62,672 nucleotides of DNA from Alistipes sp. An66. GTDB lineage: Bacteria > Bacteroidota > Bacteroidia > Bacteroidales > Rikenellaceae. Within the stretch, counting starts at the first letter, position 1. Each line of letters starts with the position of its first letter. Positions 38,762 to 47,412 of this stretch are shown piece by piece. The notes below the pieces were generated by a model. The model had not been told where the DNA came from. It did not search any database and was given only the letters and a program-made list of their open reading frames with translations. Both the position numbers and the translations under genes were made by a program. Location of the stretch: NCBI RefSeq assembly GCF_002161445.1, contig NZ_NFHT01000017.1, forward strand, positions 1 to 62,672, given 5' to 3'.

Positions 38762-38814
38762 GCGGGAGCGACGAAGTCCCGCATCCAGTCTGCGAAGGGG
38801 TGATACCCTTCGCA
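38762..38814 (+). other. Paired RNA hairpins after the probable major fimbrillin
   Basis: GCGGGA/TCCCGC (38762-38767, 38777-38782) and a perfect 10-bp stem CTGCGAAGGG/CCCTTCGCAG (38790-38799, 38806-38815 end) fill the 85-bp gap before the next gene. There is no T-tract. They probably act as a 3' stabiliser or partial terminator that sets subunit ratios. Confidence 0.5.
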
Positions 38815-38833
38815 GGCACAAAAACCAGAACGC

Positions 38834-39796
38834 ATGAACCGATTCATCATCCGGATCCTCCTCGCAACGGCCGTCGCAGCGGCGGCGGGTGCCTGCGTGA
38901 AAGAAGACCGCGAGCGCCACGACCCGATCGTGCGGCTCGCGTTCGAACCCGTCATGCACACCCGGGTCCGTTCGGCCGCCGGGGATGCCGGGGATGCCGG
39001 GGATGCCGGGGATGCCGTCGGGACATCGTTCGGAGTCAGCGTCTGGCAACTCCCCGAGGAGCTGGCCTGGGAGACCGACCAACAGTCGGCACTACCGCTC
39101 CTCGATGCCGCACGTCTGGTCCGCGACGGCGAGCGCTGGCTGCCGGAAAGCGGCAACGACTGGCCCTCGAACCGCTATACCCTCACCTGCATCGGATTCG
39201 CGCCCTATGAGGCCGCCGCCGGCTGCGACGCCACATACGGCGTCCGCTTCGAGGAGGTCGACACCTCGACCGACCCCGGAGACCTGCGTTACACCCTGCC
39301 GCAGACCGACCTCGTCAAGAGTCACAACGGCGGAGTCGTCACCCTGCCGCTGGTTCAGGCTCTCTGCGAGGTCGACTTCCGCGTCCGGGGCGTGAACGGA
39401 TACGAGGATACGGAGGTCTACGTGCGCTCGATCACCCTCGACAACGTGGGCATCCGGGGCGACTTCCGCTCGCTGCCCGCGCCGACGTGGACCCTGCGCG
39501 GCAACAACGCCCCGCTGACCCTCTTCGAAGGCGAAATCCGGCTCGAATATGCTCCGCAGGAGACCGGATCGACCCTCCGGCTCATCCCACAGGAGCTGAA
39601 CAGCACCGTCACGGTCGAATACGAATTCCTGGCGCCCACCGGGGCCCGCCTCCCGCAGTCCGACACCACGGAACCCGTCGAACGCACGCTCGAAGCCGGA
39701 CGTCACTACACCTTCACGCTGGCCGTCAGCCCCGCCGGCGCGGAGGTCATCCCCGAACTCCCGGACCAAACCACCGAATCAGAAGCCAAGCCATGA
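38834..39796 (+). CDS. Fimbrillin-family lipoprotein (minor subunit)
   Basis: A 320-residue lipoprotein (AAGACVKED). The FimB/Mfa-like arrangement of two beta domains is suggested by NDWPSNRYTLTCIGFAPYEA, VVTLPLVQALCEVDFRVRG and the ending ERTLEAGRHYTFTLAVSPAG. Near the N-terminus four 9-bp units (38981-39016) encode GDAGDAGDAGDA, a linker that could vary in copy number. Stop overlaps the next start (ATGA). It is probably an accessory fimbrial subunit; exact role unknown. Confidence 0.72.
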   Translation: MNRFIIRILLATAVAAAAGACVKEDRERHDPIVRLAFEPVMHTRVRSAAGDAGDAGDAGDAVGTSFGVSVWQLPEELAWETDQQSALPLLDAARLVRDGERWLPESGNDWPSNRYTLTCIGFAPYEAAAGCDATYGVRFEEVDTSTDPGDLRYTLPQTDLVKSHNGGVVTLPLVQALCEVDFRVRGVNGYEDTEVYVRSITLDNVGIRGDFRSLPAPTWTLRGNNAPLTLFEGEIRLEYAPQETGSTLRLIPQELNSTVTVEYEFLAPTGARLPQSDTTEPVERTLEAGRHYTFTLAVSPAGAEVIPELPDQTTESEAKP

Positions 39797-40983
39797 TACG
39801 CACGTCGAAATACCTGTTCGCACTGGCGCTGCTCGCCGCAGGGGGTTGCAGCACCGAGCCCCGGGAAAAGATCCCGACAGGGCCCGAAGCCGGGACCATT
39901 CCCATCGTATGGGACGTCGTGAGCGTGGACAAACCCGGCACCCAAAGCCGCTCGCTCATCGGTCCCGCCCCGGAAGAGGGCCAGAACCCCGACTGGATCA
40001 CCCTCGAGGAGGCCTGCACCCCGACCGCATCGGGCGGTCAGGGCGAGGCGATCGGCATCTGGGCCGACTACACCTACATGGATACCGATGGACAGGAGTC
40101 GACCATGAAGGACGTATTCCGCGGCACCCGTCTGATCTACCAGCACAAGGAGAGCGGAAATCCCCACAGCGACTGGAACTACGCCGGTTCGGACCTCTAC
40201 TGGTTCATCGGCGGAAGATACAAGTTCCGCGCATACTACCCCCAGAACCTTGCCGACCACGTCGTCTCGTCGACGAACGCCACGACGTTCGTCATCGAGT
40301 ACCCGACGCACGAAATCCAGGAGGATCTCCTCCTGGCCTACAACCAGGTCGACACGAACAATCCGCTGGTCAATCTGAACGACCCCGTGCCCCTGCATTT
40401 CAGCCACGGACTGGCCGCCCTGCGCTTCTTCGTCAAGGCCAGCTACACGAACAGCGACCAGCTCACCTCCTGCTACCTCCAAAATGCCGACTCGCGCGAC
40501 TTCGCCACGTCGGGCATGCTCGCATACGGAACCGAAACCCAGCCGGAAAACATCTCCTGGATCATAGGCTACACCCCGCCCGTCACCGAACGGATCTACT
40601 ATTGGAGCCATCCGGGCGTCGCGTTCTCGACCGACGAGGCCGGAAATACCGTCCGGGCCATGGCCTACACCGCGGAAAACGCCACCTCCGGCGACCTCTT
40701 CACGCAAAACAACGGATGGGTGCTGATCCTCCCGCAGGCTTCCTCGGGCAACCTCCAATTCTGCTTCACCACCACCAGCGGCGAAGAGGCCATCTACCGG
40801 GTCACCATCCCGAAGATCACCGAACGCATCACGGCCTCCGACGGCAGCGTCTACGAAAGCACCGAATACCGCCCCGGAAGACGCTACACCTACACGATCA
40901 CCATCACCGAGGCAAACGTCGACCTGACACTCACCGTCGCCGACTGGAACGAACGCGAATCCTCATACGAAATCGTATTCTGA
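39793..40983 (+). CDS. Fimbrillin-family lipoprotein
   Basis: A 396-residue lipoprotein (LAAGGCSTEP). Start ATG 39793 is set by the 4-bp overlap with the previous gene. Fimbrillin-like features: GEAIGIWADYTYMDTDGQ, DLYWFIGGRYKFRAYYP, PLHFSHGLAALRFFVKA, and the C-terminal RPGRRYTYTITITEANVDLTLTVADWNERE. The HGLA(A/S)LRF segment and the closing VADW strand are typical of Mfa-like_1 fimbrillins. It is likely a minor or tip-proximal subunit. Confidence 0.8.
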   Translation: MIRTSKYLFALALLAAGGCSTEPREKIPTGPEAGTIPIVWDVVSVDKPGTQSRSLIGPAPEEGQNPDWITLEEACTPTASGGQGEAIGIWADYTYMDTDGQESTMKDVFRGTRLIYQHKESGNPHSDWNYAGSDLYWFIGGRYKFRAYYPQNLADHVVSSTNATTFVIEYPTHEIQEDLLLAYNQVDTNNPLVNLNDPVPLHFSHGLAALRFFVKASYTNSDQLTSCYLQNADSRDFATSGMLAYGTETQPENISWIIGYTPPVTERIYYWSHPGVAFSTDEAGNTVRAMAYTAENATSGDLFTQNNGWVLILPQASSGNLQFCFTTTSGEEAIYRVTIPKITERITASDGSVYESTEYRPGRRYTYTITITEANVDLTLTVADWNERESSYEIVF

Positions 40984-41005
40984 CAACGACCAAACCGACG
41001 GAACC

Positions 41006-42781
41006 ATGTACAAGCCATACACATACCGGATTTTCGCCCTGCTGCTGATGCTGGCAACGGCTTTCGGCTGCCGGACGGCCGACCCCGTTCCCGGAACGGA
41101 TGCGGAAACGGAAGCCGTGCGCGAACCCGCCAGCCTCGTGCTGACGACCGACTTCCGGGCACTCATCACCCCCGAAGGCACCCGGGCCAACGATGCCGAC
41201 GACAATACGATCCGGCACGCCGCCCTCTTCCTGATCGACTATATGGACAACCGGCTCGTCGCCTACCGCATCATCGACCCCGGAACCACAACGCCCTACA
41301 ACGATATTGACGAACAGAACGGATTCGTCGATGAAACAACGGGCGAGGTCGATCCGTCACGCACCTCGGGCAAAATGCTCCGCGTCACGTTCAACTACAA
41401 CGACCCGAAGCACGGCGACGCCGAAAAACTCACCCGCGGATCCTACATGCTGCTCGCCGTGGCCAACTTCTCGGAATCGGACCAGTTCGGAGACTCGGGG
41501 ATTGCCACCCAGGTCCGGAATCTCGTCGACCACTTCCAGCAAAGCCCCGATACGGGCATCTCCGACTTCCGCGGAACCTGCCAGGCGTTCTACAACCTGC
41601 AACTCTACATCCCGAAAAAAACCGTATTCCCGTATATCCGCCCGGACGACGTCTCCATCCCGTTGAGCAGCACCCACATCCTGAACCTCATCTCGGGACA
41701 GAACCACGCAACCGCGGAACTCAAACGTACGTCCGCCCGCGTGCGGGTCGAACTCCGCAATTACAGCGATCTGCCGCTGACGATCAACAACCTGGCGTTC
41801 AGCAGCAACTTCACCCAGTCGACCAGCTACCTCTTCTCGCGGGCCGACGGCGAGAACTACGCCATCGAAAACGATCATTACGGAAAAGGCGCTCCGGTCG
41901 TGACGGACGACAACGCCATCACGACCTTCACGCCGGGCATGGTCCTCACGAAAGAGGACGGCACGACAACACTCTTCGACGGACTGATCTACGAAAGCCG
42001 CGACCTGACGAACAACTACACCTATGCGATCGACGTCTCCTACAAAGGCGAGGGCGATCTCCACAACTACACGTTGAAAGGAAACGGACAAGCAGTCACG
42101 ACTCCCGACGACGTGGCGGCACAAGGTCCCTATTTTCTCATCCGGCGCAGTAGCGCCTTCTCGTACCTCTACGTGGAGAACGACAAGGTCTACGCCTCCA
42201 CGGGCAGCTATACCCCGCAGGAGATCCTCGATCGCTGCCAGCAGAACAACTACTACTACAATTACGTCTGGGAACTCGTACCCTCGGGTTCGAGCTACCG
42301 CCTGCGCAATGTCCAGACCGGAGACTACATCGAAAGAATCCGGTCCAACAACAGAGAAAACGAGAATTACCGGCTGGGAACCACCACCGAAACCGATTCC
42401 GACACCTTCACGCTCGAAACCAACAACGGCTTCCTGCTTTTCCGGTCGGATTACTACCGCAACCACTCCTGGTACGGCGGCAACGCCTACATCAACACCC
42501 GCGGCACGGACAACACGCTGGTCGTCGGGTGGAACGGAACCGGCGAATGGTCGCAGTTCGCACTCTACCCCCTCGACGCACACAGGAGCCTGAATGCCCG
42601 TCACGAAGTGGTGCTGCGGACCATCGACAAGGCAAGCGGCGTCGTAAGCGACGTCCACGAAATCGAACGGAACGACTACATCCGCATTCTGGTCGAGGTG
42701 TCGTACAACCCCGACAAGGGCGACTTCGACTTCATCGTCAACGACTGGGAGACCGGCGGAGACGAGATAACCTTCAACTGA
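41006..42781 (+). CDS. FimB/Mfa2-like fimbrial protein with inserted beta-trefoil-like domain
   Basis: A 591-residue secreted protein (MLATAFGCRT, lipobox-like). Residues about 28-365 resemble a FimB/Mfa2-type protein (RHAALFLIDYMDNRLVAYRI; ATAELKRTSARVRVELRNYSD). Residues about 372-527 read as three successive units of the pattern Y-x-L-(R/I)-(N/R) ending in W or F (PYFLIRR to VWELVPSG; SYRLRNVQTGDYIE to FTLETNNG; GFLLFRSD to WSQFALYPL), which suggests a ricin-type beta-trefoil. The fimbrial fold then resumes (RNDYIRILVEVSYNP to VNDWETGGDE). It is a possible fimbrial lectin. Confidence 0.7.
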   Translation: MYKPYTYRIFALLLMLATAFGCRTADPVPGTDAETEAVREPASLVLTTDFRALITPEGTRANDADDNTIRHAALFLIDYMDNRLVAYRIIDPGTTTPYNDIDEQNGFVDETTGEVDPSRTSGKMLRVTFNYNDPKHGDAEKLTRGSYMLLAVANFSESDQFGDSGIATQVRNLVDHFQQSPDTGISDFRGTCQAFYNLQLYIPKKTVFPYIRPDDVSIPLSSTHILNLISGQNHATAELKRTSARVRVELRNYSDLPLTINNLAFSSNFTQSTSYLFSRADGENYAIENDHYGKGAPVVTDDNAITTFTPGMVLTKEDGTTTLFDGLIYESRDLTNNYTYAIDVSYKGEGDLHNYTLKGNGQAVTTPDDVAAQGPYFLIRRSSAFSYLYVENDKVYASTGSYTPQEILDRCQQNNYYYNYVWELVPSGSSYRLRNVQTGDYIERIRSNNRENENYRLGTTTETDSDTFTLETNNGFLLFRSDYYRNHSWYGGNAYINTRGTDNTLVVGWNGTGEWSQFALYPLDAHRSLNARHEVVLRTIDKASGVVSDVHEIERNDYIRILVEVSYNPDKGDFDFIVNDWETGGDEITFN

Positions 42782-45700
42782 TGCCGAAAGATATGAAACG
42801 ACTCATACGCTGTTTTCTGCTTTGCAGCCTGCTGGCGGGCGGCTGCGTCAAGGATCCGGAGCTCGACCCGGCACAGGTCGGCGAGGGCGACGTATGGACG
42901 ACGCTCGACTTCGCGCATACGGACTACGACCCGATCCGAATCACGACCCGATCGACCCTCGGCCCGATCGCCGAGGCCCGCGTCTCGAACCTCTACGTCT
43001 TCCTGTTCAACAGCGCCGGAGAGCGCGTCTACGGGCACTATTTCGACAGCGAGAACAAACGCGCGACCCGCGACGAGGTCGTCGCCGCCAATACGAACTG
43101 CTGGATGGTGAACAACCGCATGGACGACACGGGAACCACCACCGGAACCATCCGCATGAAGGTGCCGCAGCTCACCGGAGGTATATTGTACCTGGTGTCG
43201 AACCTCGACACCGACATGCTGAACATCTCGCCCGAGAAGTTCAGTTTCATCCGCACGCTCGATGAACTCAAAGCGCTGACCGTGCTGCTCAATCAGGAGA
43301 TCACCTCGCGCAACGGTTCGTTCGCCATGACCGGAAGCGCCGAAAACATCACCATCACGAGCAGCGGCATCACCTCCGCAACAAACCAGCGGGTGAAGAT
43401 CCCGCTGACACGGCTCGATGCCAAGATCGAGGTCCAGATCCGGGCGGCCGTAGGCAACGAAACCCGGGTCGAAAGTCAGAGCGGTTCGACCGTCGAGGTG
43501 CTCAAAGACTTCACGCCCGATTCGTGGCAGGTGGTCAACCTGCCGAAGGGTTGCTTCCTGCTCGAACACGCCGTCGCCGCGGAGGGAGGACACGATGCCG
43601 ATACGGGCTATTTCGACAGCGACCCGATCAACTTCGAGACCGAAACCGAGGAGACCTACTCCTACGAGACCAGCGACGGAACCTCCGAAACGGTGACGGC
43701 TCCCGTCTACGGTTTCTCGTTCTACATGTACGAAAACCGCCCGGCATCCAAGCAGACCGTCACGGAGTATCACCAGCGCGACCGGCGCATCAAGGACGAC
43801 AATACGGGAGCCTATGACACCACCGACGGATTGTGGGAGTATGCCCCGGAAACATCCACCTATCTGGTCATCAAGGGCGAGGTGTCGATGAATGTCAATG
43901 TGGATGACGACGCCAAGGATCAGACGCTCAGCGCATCGGTGATCTACTACATCCATCTGGGCGACATCGGCCGCGACGTGGACGACTTCCGGGTGAAGCG
44001 CAACACGCATTACACCTATACGATCACCGTCAAGGGAGTGAAGAACATCCAGGTCGAGGTCGAAACGGGCATCGAGAACGAATCGGGCGCCATGGGACAC
44101 GTCTACATCGCCAAGGAGTCGATCTACACCTTCGACGCCCACTACGGACAGCGGGTCTTCGCATTCGATCAGGAGTACATCACCCCGGAGGACGTCACCT
44201 GGTATGTCAAGACCCCCTTCGGACGGGAAGGCATGCCGGAGATCATCGACGGTGTGGAGGTCCCCAACGGTCTGGACTACAAGTGGGTGAGCTTCCTTGT
44301 GAACGACATCGAGACTTCGGAGCAATACAGCCGGCGGAACCGTACGTACAACCCCGACACGGTGATGGACGTCATGGAGTTCTGCAACTACATCCGCGAG
44401 CAGAAGGTCCGCTTCGACAACGGCCGTACGAACGCCTTCCGCAAAGAGATCGACGAGGAGCTCCGCCAACGCTATCCCGACCATCCGGAGATCTATACCC
44501 GCTACCGAATCTACGCCACGATCTTCGTCGACGAATTCTACTACGACCGCGACCCCATCTCGGACGAGGTGCGCGCCACGCTGTGGAAGGAGTTCGTCAA
44601 CCAGCCCAACCGCACGATGCACATCCTCTGCGACACGCAGTTCAGCCCCGACGGCGACAGTTCGGCCACGGGCAGCGTGGTAACCATCCGCCAGCGTTCG
44701 ATCCAGTCGATCTTCGACTCCACCAGCGAAACCATCCATACGGCCTGGGGCGGTGAGTCGATCGACGAAACGGAGGGAAAGTTGTGGTTCTACAACCGCA
44801 CCGAACGCCACGGAACGACCTCATACAACAACGAGAATGCCGGAAACACCTCTCGCACGAACGGACTCTACAATACGGGACGCCTCTGGGAACTCACCGA
44901 CGGATCCGGAAACTTCTCCTACAAGCGCTGGGACAGCTACCTCGATTTCAACCGCGAAAACGACCACGCCTATCTCTTCCTCAAAGATGACGACGAGATA
45001 GCCACGGCCCGCTACACCTGCCTGATGCGCAACCGCGACAACAACGGAAACGGAATCATCGACGCTGCGGAGGTCAAGTGGTACATAGCGTCGATCCAGC
45101 AGTTGTCGGCCCTTTATGCCGGCGATCAGGGAATCTCGGCCGAAGCGCAGCTCTACGACAAGAACAACGACTACGGAAAAGACGATACGGATGCCTACGG
45201 CACCCAGCTGTGGCGCCGGCACATCATCAGCAGCACCCGCTGGGGAACATCGGATCCGGTGAACTATCCGACGATGCTGTGGGCCGAAGAGGGGCTCTCG
45301 ACAAGTGCCTACCAGCAATACAGCACCGGAGAAAAGGGCAAACCGGGACGCTATACGGTGCGCTGCGTGCGCAACCTGGGCATGGATCCCGCCGACGAGG
45401 CCGAAGCCATCGCGAAACTCAACGATGCCAACACGATTCCCGAGTATTCGATCATCTTCGAGAAGGTGCAGGAGAACAACTCCTCCTCTTCGGTATACCG
45501 GTTCGACGTCTCGCGGATCAACAAACGCTCGATCCGCTACTATACGACGCGGGAGCTGGAACCCGGAAACGAATATTCGGAATCGGCACGGTTGTACTCG
45601 TCATTCGAAACGGGTCCGGCCGTCTCCTATACGGGAACTTACCAGTCCTTGAAGCAGATGATCGAACGGGGTGAGTCGCCCTGTCCCGAAGGATACCGGG

Positions 45701-45924
45701 TGCCGAACATCCGGGAAGCGAACCTCATGTCGAACTACATCACCTCGGACGTAAATCCGAACTGGTGGTCGGGGAATTACACGCTGGTAAACACCTATTA
45801 CTCCTTCGGAACGCTCGGAAAGCAATACGACACGGAGATCTCATGGTATGCGACGAGCAACCACATTACGATCTCCAAGCCGAGTGAAGCGAAAACAATC
45901 CGTTGCGTCCGCGACGTCCAGTAG
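42781..45924 (+). CDS. Large DUF4906-type fimbrial protein, putative tip adhesin
   Basis: A 1047-residue lipoprotein (LLAGGCVKDPEL); ATG 42781 shares a base with the previous stop and ATG 42793 is an alternative. The N-terminal domain (RVSNLYVFLFNSAGERVYGHYF; TRLDAKIEVQIRAAVGNE) is Mfa-like. A long C-terminal region contains DNNGNGIIDAAEVKWYIAS, YTVRCVRNLGMDP and CPEGYRVPNIREANLMSNYI, and ends TIRCVRDVQ. This is the layout of DUF4906 proteins found at the end of Bacteroidota fimbrial operons, often regarded as tip components. It is the last gene before the cysK region. Confidence 0.72.
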   Translation: MPKDMKRLIRCFLLCSLLAGGCVKDPELDPAQVGEGDVWTTLDFAHTDYDPIRITTRSTLGPIAEARVSNLYVFLFNSAGERVYGHYFDSENKRATRDEVVAANTNCWMVNNRMDDTGTTTGTIRMKVPQLTGGILYLVSNLDTDMLNISPEKFSFIRTLDELKALTVLLNQEITSRNGSFAMTGSAENITITSSGITSATNQRVKIPLTRLDAKIEVQIRAAVGNETRVESQSGSTVEVLKDFTPDSWQVVNLPKGCFLLEHAVAAEGGHDADTGYFDSDPINFETETEETYSYETSDGTSETVTAPVYGFSFYMYENRPASKQTVTEYHQRDRRIKDDNTGAYDTTDGLWEYAPETSTYLVIKGEVSMNVNVDDDAKDQTLSASVIYYIHLGDIGRDVDDFRVKRNTHYTYTITVKGVKNIQVEVETGIENESGAMGHVYIAKESIYTFDAHYGQRVFAFDQEYITPEDVTWYVKTPFGREGMPEIIDGVEVPNGLDYKWVSFLVNDIETSEQYSRRNRTYNPDTVMDVMEFCNYIREQKVRFDNGRTNAFRKEIDEELRQRYPDHPEIYTRYRIYATIFVDEFYYDRDPISDEVRATLWKEFVNQPNRTMHILCDTQFSPDGDSSATGSVVTIRQRSIQSIFDSTSETIHTAWGGESIDETEGKLWFYNRTERHGTTSYNNENAGNTSRTNGLYNTGRLWELTDGSGNFSYKRWDSYLDFNRENDHAYLFLKDDDEIATARYTCLMRNRDNNGNGIIDAAEVKWYIASIQQLSALYAGDQGISAEAQLYDKNNDYGKDDTDAYGTQLWRRHIISSTRWGTSDPVNYPTMLWAEEGLSTSAYQQYSTGEKGKPGRYTVRCVRNLGMDPADEAEAIAKLNDANTIPEYSIIFEKVQENNSSSSVYRFDVSRINKRSIRYYTTRELEPGNEYSESARLYSSFETGPAVSYTGTYQSLKQMIERGESPCPEGYRVPNIREANLMSNYITSDVNPNWWSGNYTLVNTYYSFGTLGKQYDTEISWYATSNHITISKPSEAKTIRCVRDVQ

Positions 45925-45954
45925 CCCCCGGGCGGAAAGCAGGGAGCAGGGAGT

Positions 45955-46072
45955 GAGACGGGTGTGAGACGGGTGTGAGACGGGTGTGAGACGGGTGTGA
46001 GACGGGTGCGAGACGGGTGTGAGACGGGTGCGAGACGGGTGCGAGACGGGTGCGAGACGGGTGCGAGACGGG
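45955..46072. repeat. 11-bp minisatellite, 11 copies
   Basis: Eleven units of GAGACGGGTG(T/C), starting every 11 bp from 45955, in the gap between the fimbrial operon and cysK. The last unit is degenerate. Eleven is not a multiple of three, so coding is unlikely. Confidence 0.92.
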
Positions 46073-46080
46073 CATAGGCC

Positions 46081-46176
46081 GGTCGGAAAGCCGGTCAGAA
46101 AGCCGGTCGGAAAGCCGGTCGGAAAGCCGGTCGGAAAGCCGGTCGGAAAGCCGGTCGGAAAGCCGGTCGGAAGGGA
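46081..46176. repeat. 12-bp minisatellite, 8 copies
   Basis: Units of GGTCGGAAAGCC begin at 46081, 46093, 46105, 46117, 46129, 46141, 46153 and 46165 (the last degenerate). It follows the 11-bp array at once and stops about 27 bp before the cysK promoter. Confidence 0.92.
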
Positions 46177-46202
46177 ATTTACTCCGATTCCCGGACCGCG
46201 GA

Positions 46203-46234
46203 TTTGGATTTTCCGTTCCGAATGCCTATATTTG
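46203..46234 (+). promoter_or_regulatory. cysK operon promoter
   Basis: TTTG (46203-46206), 20 bp, TATATTTG (46227-46234): an exact match to both boxes and spacing. Transcription would start about 10 bases later, giving a leader of roughly 210 nt before cysK. Confidence 0.8.
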
Positions 46235-46259
46235 TTGCCGATCCTGAAAACAACGAACC

Positions 46260-46367
46260 ATGCCGGCAAGTCTGAACCATACGATGTGTTGTTGTGCAGC
46301 GAACTGTTGTCGTTGCCGCCGCATCGTGCCTGCTGCCGGGAGAGATTCCGGATCGAAACAACGGTAA
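46260..46367 (+). CDS. Cysteine-rich leader peptide upstream of cysK
   Basis: An ORF of 35 codons from ATG 46260 to TAA 46365, 26 bases after the -7 box. Codons 10, 11, 12, 16, 17 and 19 are Cys (TGT or TGC), giving [10 protein letters not shown]. The rest is short and basic ([16 protein letters not shown]). Such a cluster directly before a cysteine synthase operon, and before a terminator, is the hallmark of a ribosome-sensing attenuator: shortage of Cys-tRNA would stall the ribosome on these codons. The peptide itself probably has no further function. Family not recognised by me. Confidence 0.72.
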   Translation: MPASLNHTMCCCAANCCRCRRIVPAAGRDSGSKQR

Positions 46368-46431
46368 ATCACATTTTCAACCATATCCGCATCGGAATTG
46401 GGGCAGCAGGTTCGCACTGTTGCCCCGTTTT
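46329..46431 (+). promoter_or_regulatory. Candidate cysteine attenuator: antiterminator and terminator
   Basis: Terminator: GGGGCAGCAG (46400-46409) pairs with CTGTTGCCCC (46417-46426), one G-U pair, 7-nt loop, then GTTTT. Antiterminator: CCTGCTGCC (46329-46337) is perfectly complementary to GGCAGCAGG (46402-46410), the terminator 5' arm. CCTGCTGCC lies 13 bases after the last Cys codon, so a ribosome stalled on the Cys codons would leave it free to pair. Upstream sequences CCGGCA (46263-46268) and GCAGC (46296-46300) can pair with the same segment and could release the terminator when translation is not stalled. The T-tract is short. Confidence 0.7.
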
Positions 46432-46452
46432 CGTATCCAAAACCGAAACCAG

Positions 46453-47412
46453 ATGGAAAAAATCGCACATTCGACATTGGAACTCATCGGCCGTACGCCG
46501 CTGGTGGAACTCTCGCGCCTGGCCCGCGAAGCCGGGGCCGTGGCGAGAGTCGTGGCAAAGGTCGAGTCGTTCAACCCCGCGGGAAGCGTGAAGGACCGCG
46601 TGGCTCTGGCCATGGTCGAGCAGGCCGAGGCCCGCGGCGAAATCCGCCCCGGCGACACGATCATCGAGCCCACGAGCGGGAACACCGGCGTAGGACTGGC
46701 GCTCGTGAGCGCACTGAAAGGCTACCGGCTGATCCTCACGATGCCCGAGACGATGAGCATCGAACGCCGGAGGCTCGTCGCCGCCTACGGCGCGCAGGTG
46801 GTCCTCACACCCGGAGCCGAGGGGATGACGGGGGCCATCGACCGGGCCCGGGAGCTGCGTGAGGAGATTCCGGGATCGGTGATCCTGCAACAGTTCGAGA
46901 ACCCCGACAACCCGCAGCAACACTACCGAACGACGGGCGACGAGATCTGGCGCGACACCGACGGACGGGTCGACCTCTTCGTGGCGGGAGTCGGCTCGGG
47001 CGGCACGGTAAGCGGTACGGGACGCCGGCTCAAAGAGTTGAACCCGGAGGTGGAGATCGTGGCCGTGGAACCGGCGTCATCGCCCGTACTCTCGGGCGGC
47101 GCCCCGGGACCGCACAGGATTCAGGGGATCGGCGCGGGATTCGTCCCGGGGAATTACGACGCGCAGGTCGTGGACCGCGTGGTTCCCGTAAGCGACGAGG
47201 AGGCCATCGGCATGGCGCGGCTGCTCGCGTCGCACGAGGGGCTGCTGGCGGGGATCTCCTCGGGAGCGGCGGCCCGAGTGGCGCTGCAACTGGCCAAACG
47301 CGAAGAGTACCGCGGCAAGACGATCGTCGTGCTGCTGCCCGACACGGGGGAACGCTATCTCTCGACGCTGCTCTACGCTTTCGACGAATACAAAACCGAC
47401 ATCCGCCCATGA
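46453..47412 (+). CDS. cysK: Cysteine synthase (O-acetylserine sulfhydrylase)
   Basis: A 319-residue PLP enzyme making cysteine from O-acetylserine and sulfide in the cytoplasm. The PLP-binding Lys47 is in [11 protein letters not shown], the substrate loop is [11 protein letters not shown], and the phosphate-binding glycine loop is [15 protein letters not shown] 46453 fits the family start ([19 protein letters not shown]); the longer frame from 46294 runs through the terminator and leader region and is rejected. It is cotranscribed with cysE (4-bp overlap) and preceded by the candidate Cys attenuator. Confidence 0.96.
   Translation: MEKIAHSTLELIGRTPLVELSRLAREAGAVARVVAKVESFNPAGSVKDRVALAMVEQAEARGEIRPGDTIIEPTSGNTGVGLALVSALKGYRLILTMPETMSIERRRLVAAYGAQVVLTPGAEGMTGAIDRARELREEIPGSVILQQFENPDNPQQHYRTTGDEIWRDTDGRVDLFVAGVGSGGTVSGTGRRLKELNPEVEIVAVEPASSPVLSGGAPGPHRIQGIGAGFVPGNYDAQVVDRVVPVSDEEAIGMARLLASHEGLLAGISSGAAARVALQLAKREEYRGKTIVVLLPDTGERYLSTLLYAFDEYKTDIRP

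Noticed and set aside
45955..46176. Possible CRISPR array
   Set aside because: Units of 11 and 12 bp are contiguous with no spacers and no cas genes are nearby; they are minisatellites.
46019..46591. ORFs through the minisatellites into cysK
   Set aside because: They cross the promoter, leader peptide and terminator out of frame with cysK and encode repeats only.
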